From: Spirochaetaceae bacterium bin103
GTDB taxonomy: Bacteria; Spirochaetota; Spirochaetia; SZUA-6; Bin103
Direction of reading: 5' to 3'
DNA length: 64,000 nucleotides
Assembly: GCA_002238925.1 (NCBI GenBank)
Contig: MPNH01000010.1
Coordinates: 1 to 64,000, forward strand
The notes beneath the pieces are model-generated. The model ran no database searches, was not told the origin of the DNA, and saw only the letters and a program-made list of their open reading frames with translations. The translations under genes and the position numbers were made by a program. Positions within the stretch are counted from its first letter, which is position 1; every line of letters begins with the position of its first letter. Of the stretch, positions 57,186-64,000 are shown one piece after another.

Positions 57186-57211
57186 TCACCATCAACCACT
57201 CACCGTTAACC
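57176..57211. repeat. 14-bp tandem repeat between pstB and phoU
   Basis: Units CGTTAACCACTCAC (57176-57189), CATCAACCACTCAC (57190-57203) and CGTTAACC (57204-57211): about 2.5 copies, period 14. The array covers the pstB stop codon (57208-57206) and the phoU start (57185). Confidence 0.75.
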
Positions 57212-58033
57212 GAAGCGGCCCGAGATGTAGTCCTCGGTGCGCTTCTCGTCAGGATTGGTAAAGATCCTGCCGGTGGGCCCATACTCGACCAGGTACCCGG
57301 AACGGTCCTCGTCCATCATGAAGAATGCAGTATAGTCGGAAACCCGCGCCGCCTGCTGCATGTTGTGGGTCACGATGATAATCGTATACTGCGCCGCCAA
57401 TTCGCGCATCAGGTCCTCGATCCGCAGGGTGGCGATCGGATCCAGCGCCGAGCACGGCTCGTCCATCAGGATGATCTCCGGGTGGACGGCGATTGCCCGC
57501 GCGATGCACAGCCGCTGCTGCTGGCCGCCGGACAGGCCAAGACCGCTGTCGGCCAGCTTGTCCTTCACCTCGTCCCAGAGCGCTGCCCGGCGCAGCGACT
57601 GCTCCACCAACTCGTCCATGCTGCCGGTGTAGCCATTGATGCGTGCGCCCCAGGCGATGTTGTCGTAGATCGACTTCGGAAACGGGTTGGGCTTCTGGAA
57701 TACCATGCCGATGCGGCGCCGCACCTCCACCGGATCGACGTCCGCGTCGTAGATGTTGCGTCCCTGGAAGGTCACCACGCCCTCGGTGCGCGCGGTCGGC
57801 ACCAGCTCGTTCATGCGGTTCATCGACCGCAGCACCGTCGACTTGCCGCACCCGGAAGGACCGATCAGGGCCGTGATCCGGCGCGTCCCGAAGTTCATCG
57901 AGATCTCGCGCACCGCCTGGAACGCACCGTAGTAGACGTTCAGGCCAGTCAAGGAGAGAGCACTCGCCTCCGCACCGGGTACCGGCAAGTCCGCGGCGTG
58001 GGTGTTCATTTGCGTCGCCACCGTGCTGGTCAC
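57206..58033 (-). CDS. pstB: Phosphate ABC transporter ATPase PstB
   Basis: 275 residues. Walker [10 protein letters not shown] near 57-65, Q-loop F-Q-K-P-N-P-F-P, signature L-S-G-G-Q-Q-Q-R and Walker [13 protein letters not shown], all as in PstB. Start taken as GTG 58033; ATG 58009 (M-N-T-H) is possible. Energises phosphate import through PstA/PstC. Confidence 0.94.
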   Translation of the reverse strand: MTSTVATQMNTHAADLPVPGAEASALSLTGLNVYYGAFQAVREISMNFGTRRITALIGPSGCGKSTVLRSMNRMNELVPTARTEGVVTFQGRNIYDADVDPVEVRRRIGMVFQKPNPFPKSIYDNIAWGARINGYTGSMDELVEQSLRRAALWDEVKDKLADSGLGLSGGQQQRLCIARAIAVHPEIILMDEPCSALDPIATLRIEDLMRELAAQYTIIIVTHNMQQAARVSDYTAFFMMDEDRSGYLVEYGPTGRIFTNPDEKRTEDYISGRFG

Positions 58034-58055
58034 TCCACTTCGGGCAGGCGCCCGG

Positions 58056-59276
58056 TCATGCGCCGACCTGCTTCCTGGCGTGGTAGTTGCGCAACAGGAT
58101 CGCGGTCGCGTTCAGGGTCAGCAGCAACACCAGCAGCACCAGGATGGCCGCCGCCGCGGCGTTGCGGAACTCCGCCTGCGGACGCGCCGTCCATTGGTAG
58201 ATCTGGATCGGCAGGGTGGTGAACTTCGAGAACGGCCCGGTGGGGTCCAGGGTTACCAGGGTGGACGCACCCACCACCACCATCGGCGCCGTCTCGCCGA
58301 TGGCGCGCGAAGTGGCCAGAATCGTACCGGTCAGGATGCGGTCGAGCGAACTCGGCAGCACGTGGTGGCGGATGGTCTGCCACTTGGTGGCGCCGAGCCC
58401 GTAACTGGACTGGCGCAGACTGTCGGGAACCGCCTTGATCGCCTCCTGGGCGTTGATGATGATCACCGGCAGGATCAGCAGGCCAAGGGTGAGCCCGGCG
58501 GACAGAATCGTCCTGCCGTTGGCCGAACCGTCGCCGAGGCCGAACAGCGCGCCGCTGGTAACCGGTTCCATGGCGCGCACGAATACGGTCAGTCCGAGCA
58601 TCCCGTAAATGATCGACGGCACCCCGGACAGGTTGTTGATGTTGGTCTGGATGATCCGGTTGAGCCGATTGTCGCGCGCGTATTCCTCCAGGTAGATGGC
58701 AGCGCCGACACCGACCGGAAAGGCGAACAGGATGGTGATCAGGATGGTGCCGAGCGACCCCTTGATCGCCGCGCGCACGCCCGCGTCCTCGGGAATGCTC
58801 GACTGCGCGTCGGCGATAAACGACCCGGTCAGCCAGGAACGGAACACCAGCCGCGCTCCCGGATGCCTGCTCATCGCCTCCGCGACCACTGCGCGGCGGC
58901 GGAACAGCGAATCCCACAGCGACCACGCCTGCACCACCGACGGGTCCACCACCCGCTCCACCACCAGGTTGTAGACCTCGTCGCGGCCGCGTTCGGCCAA
59001 CGGCTGGTCGCGCTCGAAGCGGCGCAGCAGGCCGCGCGACACGTGGTCGGCCAGCACCGCGGTCAACGCCGCCCCGTCCATCCGTTCCAGCGGCACGCCG
59101 TCGCGCGCCAACTCGGCCGGGTCGATGGCGTTTTCGATCGCCACCAGGCCGAATGCCCTATTGACGATGGTCAGCAGCAGCGCGGTCAGCATCACGATCG
59201 CCACCGCGGTGGCCAGGTGAAAGACCAGCCGCCACAGCAGGCCGGCGCGGTGGCGGGCCGGCAGGTTGGCGGACAT
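58056..59276 (-). CDS. pstA: Phosphate ABC transporter permease PstA, long form
   Basis: 406 residues from ATG 59276; a TTG at 59285 that overlaps the pstC stop (TTGA) is an alternative. The core from about residue 170 is PstA: I-P-V-like gating segments, [14 protein letters not shown], and A-I-G-E-T-A-P. Ordinary PstA has about 280-300 residues. Here about 110 extra residues sit between the first membrane helix and the core, forming a periplasmic domain rich in charged residues. Confidence 0.92.
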   Translation of the reverse strand: MSANLPARHRAGLLWRLVFHLATAVAIVMLTALLLTIVNRAFGLVAIENAIDPAELARDGVPLERMDGAALTAVLADHVSRGLLRRFERDQPLAERGRDEVYNLVVERVVDPSVVQAWSLWDSLFRRRAVVAEAMSRHPGARLVFRSWLTGSFIADAQSSIPEDAGVRAAIKGSLGTILITILFAFPVGVGAAIYLEEYARDNRLNRIIQTNINNLSGVPSIIYGMLGLTVFVRAMEPVTSGALFGLGDGSANGRTILSAGLTLGLLILPVIIINAQEAIKAVPDSLRQSSYGLGATKWQTIRHHVLPSSLDRILTGTILATSRAIGETAPMVVVGASTLVTLDPTGPFSKFTTLPIQIYQWTARPQAEFRNAAAAAILVLLVLLLTLNATAILLRNYHARKQVGA

Positions 59277-59281
59277 GCTGT

Positions 59282-60271
59282 TCAATCGTACACCTCGCGG
59301 AAGCGCAGCACGATCCGCCGGCTCAGCATGTTCAGTGCCAGGGTAATGAAGAACAGCATCATGCCGATCGCGTATATGCTGCTGTAGTCAATCGACTGGT
59401 AGCTCAGGTCGCCGCCGCTGATGCGCACGATGTGGCCGGTCATGGTCTCGGCGGCGTGGAACGGGTTGAACGTGAACGCGGAGCCGGCGCCGGCGGCCAG
59501 GGCAACGACCATGGTCTCGCCGACAGCGCGCGACAAGCCGATGATGAACGCTGCGGCGATGCCGGAGAATGCCGCCGGCACCACGATGCGCACCGAGGTC
59601 TCCAGCCGCGTGGCGCCCAGGCCGAGCGCCGCTTGGCGCAGCGAATCGGGCACCGCGGACAGGGCATCCTCGGCCATCGAGGAGATCAGCGGCAGAATCA
59701 GGATCCCGATGACGATGCCCGCCGAAGCGGTATTGTAGATCTGCACCACGTCGGCGCCGAATACGCCGCGCAGCAGCGGGGTCATGAACGTGAGGGCGAA
59801 GTAGCCGTACACGACGGTGGGAATCCCGGCCAGCACCTCCAGGATCGGTTTCAGCAACGCGCGGGTGCGCGGCTCGGCGTATTCGCTGAGGTAGATCGCC
59901 ACGCTCATGCCGACCGGTGCCGCCACCAGCATCGCTGTGAAGCTGGTCATCAACGTGGCGTTGACGAGCGGGAGGATGCCGAACTTGCCGATCGCCGGCT
60001 GCCACTCGGTGGTGGTGAAGAAGCGCACCAGGTTCACCGCTTCGTTGCGGAAGAACAGGATCGACTCGCGTCCGAGCACCACCACGATGCCGACAGTGAC
60101 CAGAATCGACACCGCGCCGCAGGCGAACAGCAACCCCTGAATTACGCTCTCGCCGGGCCGCGGCCGGCGGGTCAGCGCATGGTTGTCGTTGCGGGCATAC
60201 GCTCCGGTAGCCGCAAGCTCGCCCGCCGGCGTCACGCTTTCCAAGGTAGACAAGCGAACATCCTTCTCCAT
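59282..60271 (-). CDS. pstC: Phosphate ABC transporter permease PstC
   Basis: 329 residues. Six membrane segments; A-G-I-P-T-V-V-Y-G-Y-F-A near 150-161 and S-R-A-V-G-E-T-M near 247 are typical. Forms the channel with PstA. First gene of the operon. No pstS lies upstream in this window: the next gene is an unrelated ABC ATPase 77 bp away on the same strand. I see no clear Pho box or promoter in that gap. Confidence 0.93.
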   Translation of the reverse strand: MEKDVRLSTLESVTPAGELAATGAYARNDNHALTRRPRPGESVIQGLLFACGAVSILVTVGIVVVLGRESILFFRNEAVNLVRFFTTTEWQPAIGKFGILPLVNATLMTSFTAMLVAAPVGMSVAIYLSEYAEPRTRALLKPILEVLAGIPTVVYGYFALTFMTPLLRGVFGADVVQIYNTASAGIVIGILILPLISSMAEDALSAVPDSLRQAALGLGATRLETSVRIVVPAAFSGIAAAFIIGLSRAVGETMVVALAAGAGSAFTFNPFHAAETMTGHIVRISGGDLSYQSIDYSSIYAIGMMLFFITLALNMLSRRIVLRFREVYD

Positions 60272-60348
60272 GGAGACGATGCGGCTCGATTGTTAGGATC
60301 GTGTGAGCGCGGGGACAGGAATCCGTGAATGGCTGGCGGCCCGCGGCG

Positions 60349-61116
60349 TCAGGCGCCGCGCAGCGCTTCGCGGTACAGCGCCTCACGGCGCTTGAGAAAG
60401 TCGAACGGAACATCGTACGCGCGTTCGATCTGGTCGCGGTTGTGCAGCTCCGCGGTACGCCCGATCAGCGGCGGCCGATCCTGCCGGAACAGCGCCACGT
60501 AGTCCGAGAACTGCGCCGACAACTCCAACTCGTGCACCGAGTAATACCAGCTCAACCCCTCCCGGTGCGCGTACTCGTACAGGTAGCCCATCACCCGGCG
60601 CTTCTGCTGTTCCTCCAGGGCGAACACCGGCTCGTCCATCATCAGCACGCGCGAGCCGTACAGCAGGCAGAACGCCAGCAGCGTGCGCTGCAACTCGCCC
60701 TTGCTCACCTCCCCGGTGCGCTTGTGCAGCACGTCGCGCAGCTCGAATGCGTCCACCAGCTCGCGCACAAACTCCTCGCTGTGCTCCTCATGATAGCCGG
60801 TACGGTACACGTACATGATCAGATCGCCGATCGATTCCTCGGTCTCGAACTCCATGTTCTGGTGGATCAGCGACACGTGCCGCTGCCGCGTGTGCACGTC
60901 GCGCAGCTCGCGCGTGTCCACCCCGCGCAGCAGCACGGTGCCGGCGCTCGGCACCGCAATGCCGCTGGCCAGCAGCATGAAGGTGGACTTGCCGGTGCCG
61001 TTCTGCCCCACCAGAGCCATCACGCCCCGCGGCAGCCGCGCCGACAGGTTGTGGAACACCAGCTCGGTGCCTTCCGGGTACGCGTAACTCACGCCGCGCA
61101 TTTCGACCGCATGCAT
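60349..61116 (-). CDS. Stand-alone ABC transporter ATPase with a variant signature
   Basis: 255 residues. Walker A G-Q-N-G-T-G-K-S-T near 38-46, Q-loop L-I-H-Q-N, Walker B V-L-M-M-D-E-P-V, and H-loop Y-Y-S-V-H-E-L. The signature is V-S-K-G-E-L-Q-R instead of L-S-G-G-Q, and the D-loop lacks Asp (F-A-L-E). No permease or binding-protein gene is beside it, so its partner is unknown. CAGAAT (61131-61126) nine bases before ATG 61116 could be the -10. Confidence 0.8.
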   Translation of the reverse strand: MHAVEMRGVSYAYPEGTELVFHNLSARLPRGVMALVGQNGTGKSTFMLLASGIAVPSAGTVLLRGVDTRELRDVHTRQRHVSLIHQNMEFETEESIGDLIMYVYRTGYHEEHSEEFVRELVDAFELRDVLHKRTGEVSKGELQRTLLAFCLLYGSRVLMMDEPVFALEEQQKRRVMGYLYEYAHREGLSWYYSVHELELSAQFSDYVALFRQDRPPLIGRTAELHNRDQIERAYDVPFDFLKRREALYREALRGA

Positions 61117-61230
61117 CGCGGTCCCATTCTGGCCCGGCGCGGCGGGCTCTGACCAGTAGGCATGCCATCGGGGTTACCGGGCGCGCGCCCGCTGCAACTC
61201 GGACCATCCGGGCGCCGCGGCCGCCGGCGT

Positions 61231-61260
61231 TTGACCCGCACGCGGGCACGCCGGTATCGT
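61231..61260 (+). promoter_or_regulatory. Promoter of the UvrD-type helicase gene (leaderless)
   Basis: TTGACC (61231-61236), 18-bp spacer, TATCGT (61255-61260), six bases, GTG 61267. Confidence 0.75.
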
Positions 61261-61266
61261 GCGCGC

Positions 61267-63378
61267 GTGTCGGGCATGGGCGTGGTCCTCAATCCGGAAC
61301 AGGAACGGGCGGCCGCCGCCATCGACGGGCCGCTCATGGTGCTCGCGGGCGCCGGCTCCGGCAAGACGCGCGTCATCACCGCGCGGCTGGCGCGCATGCT
61401 GCAAGCCGGCGTTGATCCGCGCGCCATCGTCGCCCTGACCTTTACCAACAAGGCGGCCGCCGAGATGCGCGAACGCGCGGGCATCTCCCGGCGCGGACGG
61501 CGCGCCGTTCCCACCGTGTGCACCTTCCATGCCCTCGGCCTGGAGCTGGTGCGCCGCTTCAGCGCCGAGTTGGGGTTCCGGTCCGCAAGCACCGGCACCG
61601 GTGCCGCCGCCGCGGTACCGGTTACCGTGTACGACCAGCAGGACAGCGCCCAGCTCCTGCGCGAGGTAGCGCGCGACCTGCGCCTGGATGCCGACCTGGC
61701 GGAGGCCGATTCGGCCGTGCTGCAGCGGCTGGTATCGGGGCTGCGCATGGGCGTCGCCGGCGTCCCGGACCTGGACGGAGCCAGCGAACAGCTGCGCGGG
61801 CTGGTGTCCGCCTACCGGCGCCGGCTGCGCCTGTACCACGCCGTCGACTTCGACGACTTGATCCTGCTGCCGCTGGAGCTGCTGCGCGGCGACGCCGGCG
61901 ACGCCATCCGGGCGCGCTTCAGCCACGTGATGGTGGACGAGTTCCAGGACACCTCGCGTCGCCAGTACGAAATCCTGCACGCCCTCACCGAGGCGGCGCG
62001 CAACGTGTGCGTGGTGGGCGACGACGACCAGTCGATCTACTCCTGGCGCGGCGCCGAGGCGGCCAACTTCGACCACTTCAGCCGCGACTTCCCGGAGCGG
62101 CTGGAGATCAAGCTGGAACAGAACTACCGCTCCACCGGCTCCATCCTGGCATTCGCCAACGCCGTAATCAGCGGCAACAGCGGCCGGCGGCCCAAAAAGC
62201 TGTGGAGCGACGGCGGCGCCGGGATGCACGTCATGGCCGCCTACCCGGAGAGCGACACCGACGAGGCGGAGTGGATCGTGCGTCAGATCCGCAGCCTGGC
62301 GCTCGGCAGTGGCCTGCGCTACGCCGACTGCGCGGTGCTGGTGCGCGCCAACAGCCTTACCCGCGCCCTGGAAGAGGTGCTGTTGCGCGAGGGTATTGCC
62401 TACCAGGTGTCGGGCGGCATGAGCTTCTTCAGCCGCCGCGAGGTGCGCGACCTGATTGCCTACCTGCGCGTACTGGCCAACCCGGACGACGACGTCAGCA
62501 TGCGCCGCATCATCAACACGCCGCGGCGCGGCCTGGGCGCCGCCGCCCTGGAGCGCATCACCGCCACCGCGGCGGCGCACCACTGCTCGCTGTACTCGGC
62601 GGTGGTCCTGATCGGCGGCGGCACCGAGGCCGAGTCACCGCCCGAGCATGCCCGCCTGCGCCCGCTCGCCGGCGAGCTGGTGGAGCTGCTGGAGCGCTAC
62701 GCGGCGCGCATCCGCGGCGCCGAGCGCAGCCGCGCCATGGCGTCGGTGCTGACCGAGCTGGTCGACGAGCTGCAGTACCGCAACCACCTGCTGGACGGCG
62801 TCCGGGCCGATGCCGCGCGCTGGAAGCTGGCCAACGTGGATGCGGTAATCGACTCGCTGGCCTCCTTCGAGCAACACCCCGACCGCATCGCTCCCTCCCT
62901 GACCGACTATCTCGCGCGCACCGCCCTGGTGAGCCGCGACGACGACTCCCCCGACCGCGGCGGCGACGAGCGCGGGCGGGTTCAGTTGATGACCATCCAC
63001 GCCGCCAAGGGCCTGGAATTCGACACCGTGTTCATCGCCGGCGCCGACGACGGCTCCATTCCGCACGCCCGCTCGCTGGCCGATGGCGAAGCCAACCTGG
63101 CGGAGGAGCGGCGCCTGTTCTACGTCGCCGCCACCCGTGCCCGGGAGCGCCTGTACATTACCAGTCCCGCGGTGCGGCGGCGGCGCGGCCCCCGCGGCCG
63201 CCCCCAGGAGCACGCCGCCCGGGCCGGCCGCCCGGCGGCCCCCCCCCCCGAGCCGTCCCGCTTCCTCGGCGAGATCCCTCCCCACTTGGTCGACGGCGCC
63301 CCGGACGAGCAGGAACTGGCCCCCGAACAGGCCTCCGCCCTGTTCGCCGACCTCAAGCGCCGCCTCGCCGCCCGCTGA
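61267..63378 (+). CDS. uvrD: ATP-dependent DNA helicase, UvrD/PcrA/Rep family
   Basis: 703 residues from GTG 61267, chosen because the promoter ends six bases upstream and the protein then starts L-N-P-E-Q-E-R-A as family members do. All superfamily 1A motifs are present in order: A-G-A-G-S-G-K-T near 27-34, T-F-T-N-K-A-A near 59, V-D-E-F-Q-D-T, G-D-D-D-Q-S-I-Y-S-W-R-G, Q-N-Y-R-S-T, T-I-H-A-A-K-G-L-E-F and Y-V-A-A-T-R-A-R. It unwinds DNA 3' to 5' in repair or replication. The tail contains a low-complexity Arg/Pro patch over an 11-C run (63239-63249) that may hide sequence error. Confidence 0.93.
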   Translation: MSGMGVVLNPEQERAAAAIDGPLMVLAGAGSGKTRVITARLARMLQAGVDPRAIVALTFTNKAAAEMRERAGISRRGRRAVPTVCTFHALGLELVRRFSAELGFRSASTGTGAAAAVPVTVYDQQDSAQLLREVARDLRLDADLAEADSAVLQRLVSGLRMGVAGVPDLDGASEQLRGLVSAYRRRLRLYHAVDFDDLILLPLELLRGDAGDAIRARFSHVMVDEFQDTSRRQYEILHALTEAARNVCVVGDDDQSIYSWRGAEAANFDHFSRDFPERLEIKLEQNYRSTGSILAFANAVISGNSGRRPKKLWSDGGAGMHVMAAYPESDTDEAEWIVRQIRSLALGSGLRYADCAVLVRANSLTRALEEVLLREGIAYQVSGGMSFFSRREVRDLIAYLRVLANPDDDVSMRRIINTPRRGLGAAALERITATAAAHHCSLYSAVVLIGGGTEAESPPEHARLRPLAGELVELLERYAARIRGAERSRAMASVLTELVDELQYRNHLLDGVRADAARWKLANVDAVIDSLASFEQHPDRIAPSLTDYLARTALVSRDDDSPDRGGDERGRVQLMTIHAAKGLEFDTVFIAGADDGSIPHARSLADGEANLAEERRLFYVAATRARERLYITSPAVRRRRGPRGRPQEHAARAGRPAAPPPEPSRFLGEIPPHLVDGAPDEQELAPEQASALFADLKRRLAAR

Positions 63379-63385
63379 CATGTCA
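63376..63385. promoter_or_regulatory. Perfect 10-bp palindrome upstream of the ppdK promoter
   Basis: TGACATGTCA, overlapping the helicase stop codon and lying 13 bp before the TTGACATG that forms the next -35. The shared GACATG suggests a regulator site, but this is unproven. Confidence 0.35.
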
Positions 63386-63398
63386 CGGGCGGTCATAT

Positions 63399-63427
63399 TT
63401 GACATGAGGCGGCGGTTTCTTTAGGTT
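63399..63427 (+). promoter_or_regulatory. Promoter of the pyruvate phosphate dikinase gene
   Basis: Perfect TTGACA (63399-63404), 17-bp spacer, TAGGTT (63422-63427). An ATG lies seven bases downstream (63435) but opens only a 15-codon frame; ppdK starts 67 bases later at 63502. Confidence 0.8.
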
Positions 63428-63434
63428 GCGTGCG

Positions 63435-63482
63435 ATGGGACGGGCCCGAAACGGGCACACTTCTCCACGTCCCGGAACCTGA
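63435..63482 (+). CDS. Possible 15-residue leader peptide upstream of ppdK
   Basis: ATG 63435 to TGA 63482, product [15 protein letters not shown]. Its start has exactly the -10-to-ATG distance of the leaderless genes here, so ribosomes could load on it at the 5' end of the mRNA. The ppdK start lies 19 bases after its stop. It may modulate ppdK translation; it could also be chance. Confidence 0.35.
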   Translation: MGRARNGHTSPRPGT

Positions 63483-63501
63483 ACAGAACGAGGTAATTCC
63501 C

Positions 63502-64000
63502 ATGCCTGAACAGAATAAATCGACCAAGAACGTGTACTTCTTCGGCGCCGGCAGCGCCGAGGGCAAGGCCGAGATGAAGGAACTGCTTGGCGGCAAGGGC
63601 GCCAACCTGGCCGAGATGACCAATCTCGGCATCCCGGTACCGCCTGGATTCACCCTCTCCACGGAAGTGTGCGCGGCGTTCTACGAGAACGAGCGCAACT
63701 ACCCCGCCAGCCTCAGGGAAGAGGTGGCCGAGCACCTGCAGCGGCTGGAGACGATGATGGGCAAGAAGCTCGGCGACGCCGGCGACCCGCTGCTGGTCAG
63801 CGTGCGCTCCGGCGCCGCCCAGTCGATGCCGGGCATGATGGACACGGTGCTCAACCTCGGCCTCAACGATGCCGCGGTGGAGGGCTTGGCCGAGCAGTCG
63901 GGCAACGCGCGCTTCGCCAAGGACGCCTACCGGCGCTTCATCCAGATGTACGGCGACGTGGTGATGGGGGTGGAGCACGAGCACTTCGAGCACGCCCTCG
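63502..64000 (+). CDS. ppdK: Pyruvate phosphate dikinase, N-terminal part (continues past window)
   Basis: 166 residues visible, open at the right edge. Y-F-F-G-A-G near 13, [11 protein letters not shown] near 29-39, P-P-G-F-T-L-S-T and [20 protein letters not shown] are the nucleotide-binding start of PPDK, which interconverts pyruvate, ATP and phosphate with PEP, AMP and PPi. ATG 63502 is preceded by a weak GAGG site. Confidence 0.93.
   Translation, partial: MPEQNKSTKNVYFFGAGSAEGKAEMKELLGGKGANLAEMTNLGIPVPPGFTLSTEVCAAFYENERNYPASLREEVAEHLQRLETMMGKKLGDAGDPLLVSVRSGAAQSMPGMMDTVLNLGLNDAAVEGLAEQSGNARFAKDAYRRFIQMYGDVVMGVEHEHFEHAL

Noticed and set aside
1-64000. CRISPR array, insertion sequence or prophage
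   Set aside because: No regularly spaced repeats, transposase, integrase or phage structural genes were seen; the repeats present are short and local.

Overview
The window is 64 kb of GC-rich bacterial chromosome with dense, mostly short operons. The organism is probably an uncultivated high-GC spirochaete. I infer this from solute-binding proteins whose signal peptides run straight into short acidic tails (A-A-G-E-E type) and from repeated LplB/LplC-type sugar transporters. No rRNA or marker gene in the window proves it.

Layout. 1-4 kb: end of an unknown gene; a translationally coupled HhH protein / 4-TM protein / secreted intradiol dioxygenase operon; a split transketolase. 4-9.6 kb: a nucleotidyltransferase pair, an M29 aminopeptidase, an RraA-like protein, a sulfatase and a TauE-type permease. 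9.7-20.4 kb: a SBP-MalF-MalG operon divergent from an LplB-LplC-SBP-FAD oxidoreductase-sulfatase cluster. 20.5-26.7 kb: accessory genes (secreted HNH nuclease, MFS exporter, retropepsin pair, broken toxin-antitoxin pair) around a divergent Gfo/Idh and amidohydrolase pair. 26.8-37.3 kb: sulfatase divergent from LplB-LplC and two intact plus one decayed copy of the same SBP gene, then an AT-richer SBP-MalF-MalG operon. 37.5-42 kb: internally deleted phytanoyl-CoA-dioxygenase-like gene, desaturase, truncated nuclease-helicase, frameshifted sulfatase. 42-53.7 kb: peptide-type ABC transporter, PhyH enzymes, Gfo/Idh, an IolD-transaldolase-sulfatase operon and tRNA-Val. 53.8-64 kb: housekeeping block with MscS, Amt, pstCAB-phoU, an ABC ATPase, a UvrD-type helicase and the start of pyruvate phosphate dikinase.

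Function. Five type I sulfatases, five PhyH-family genes or remnants, five ABC uptake systems, two Gfo/Idh oxidoreductases, an IolD-like enzyme and an amidohydrolase suggest a scavenger of sulfated and otherwise decorated sugars or cyclitols. No sulfatase-maturing enzyme and no classical transcription factor gene was found here.

The most unusual signals are non-coding. Many first genes of transcription units lie 5-11 nt behind a TTGAC-N17/18-TAGGNT-like promoter and have no Shine-Dalgarno sequence, which predicts widespread leaderless mRNAs. Genes inside operons and the SBP genes have good Shine-Dalgarno sites. Three unrelated genes carry short tandem repeats (period 14-18) that start at their own stop codon, and stem-loops recur after SBP genes. 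Frameshifts in iolD, one sulfatase and the retropepsin gene, and a 19-G run in the transaldolase gene, may be sequence errors.
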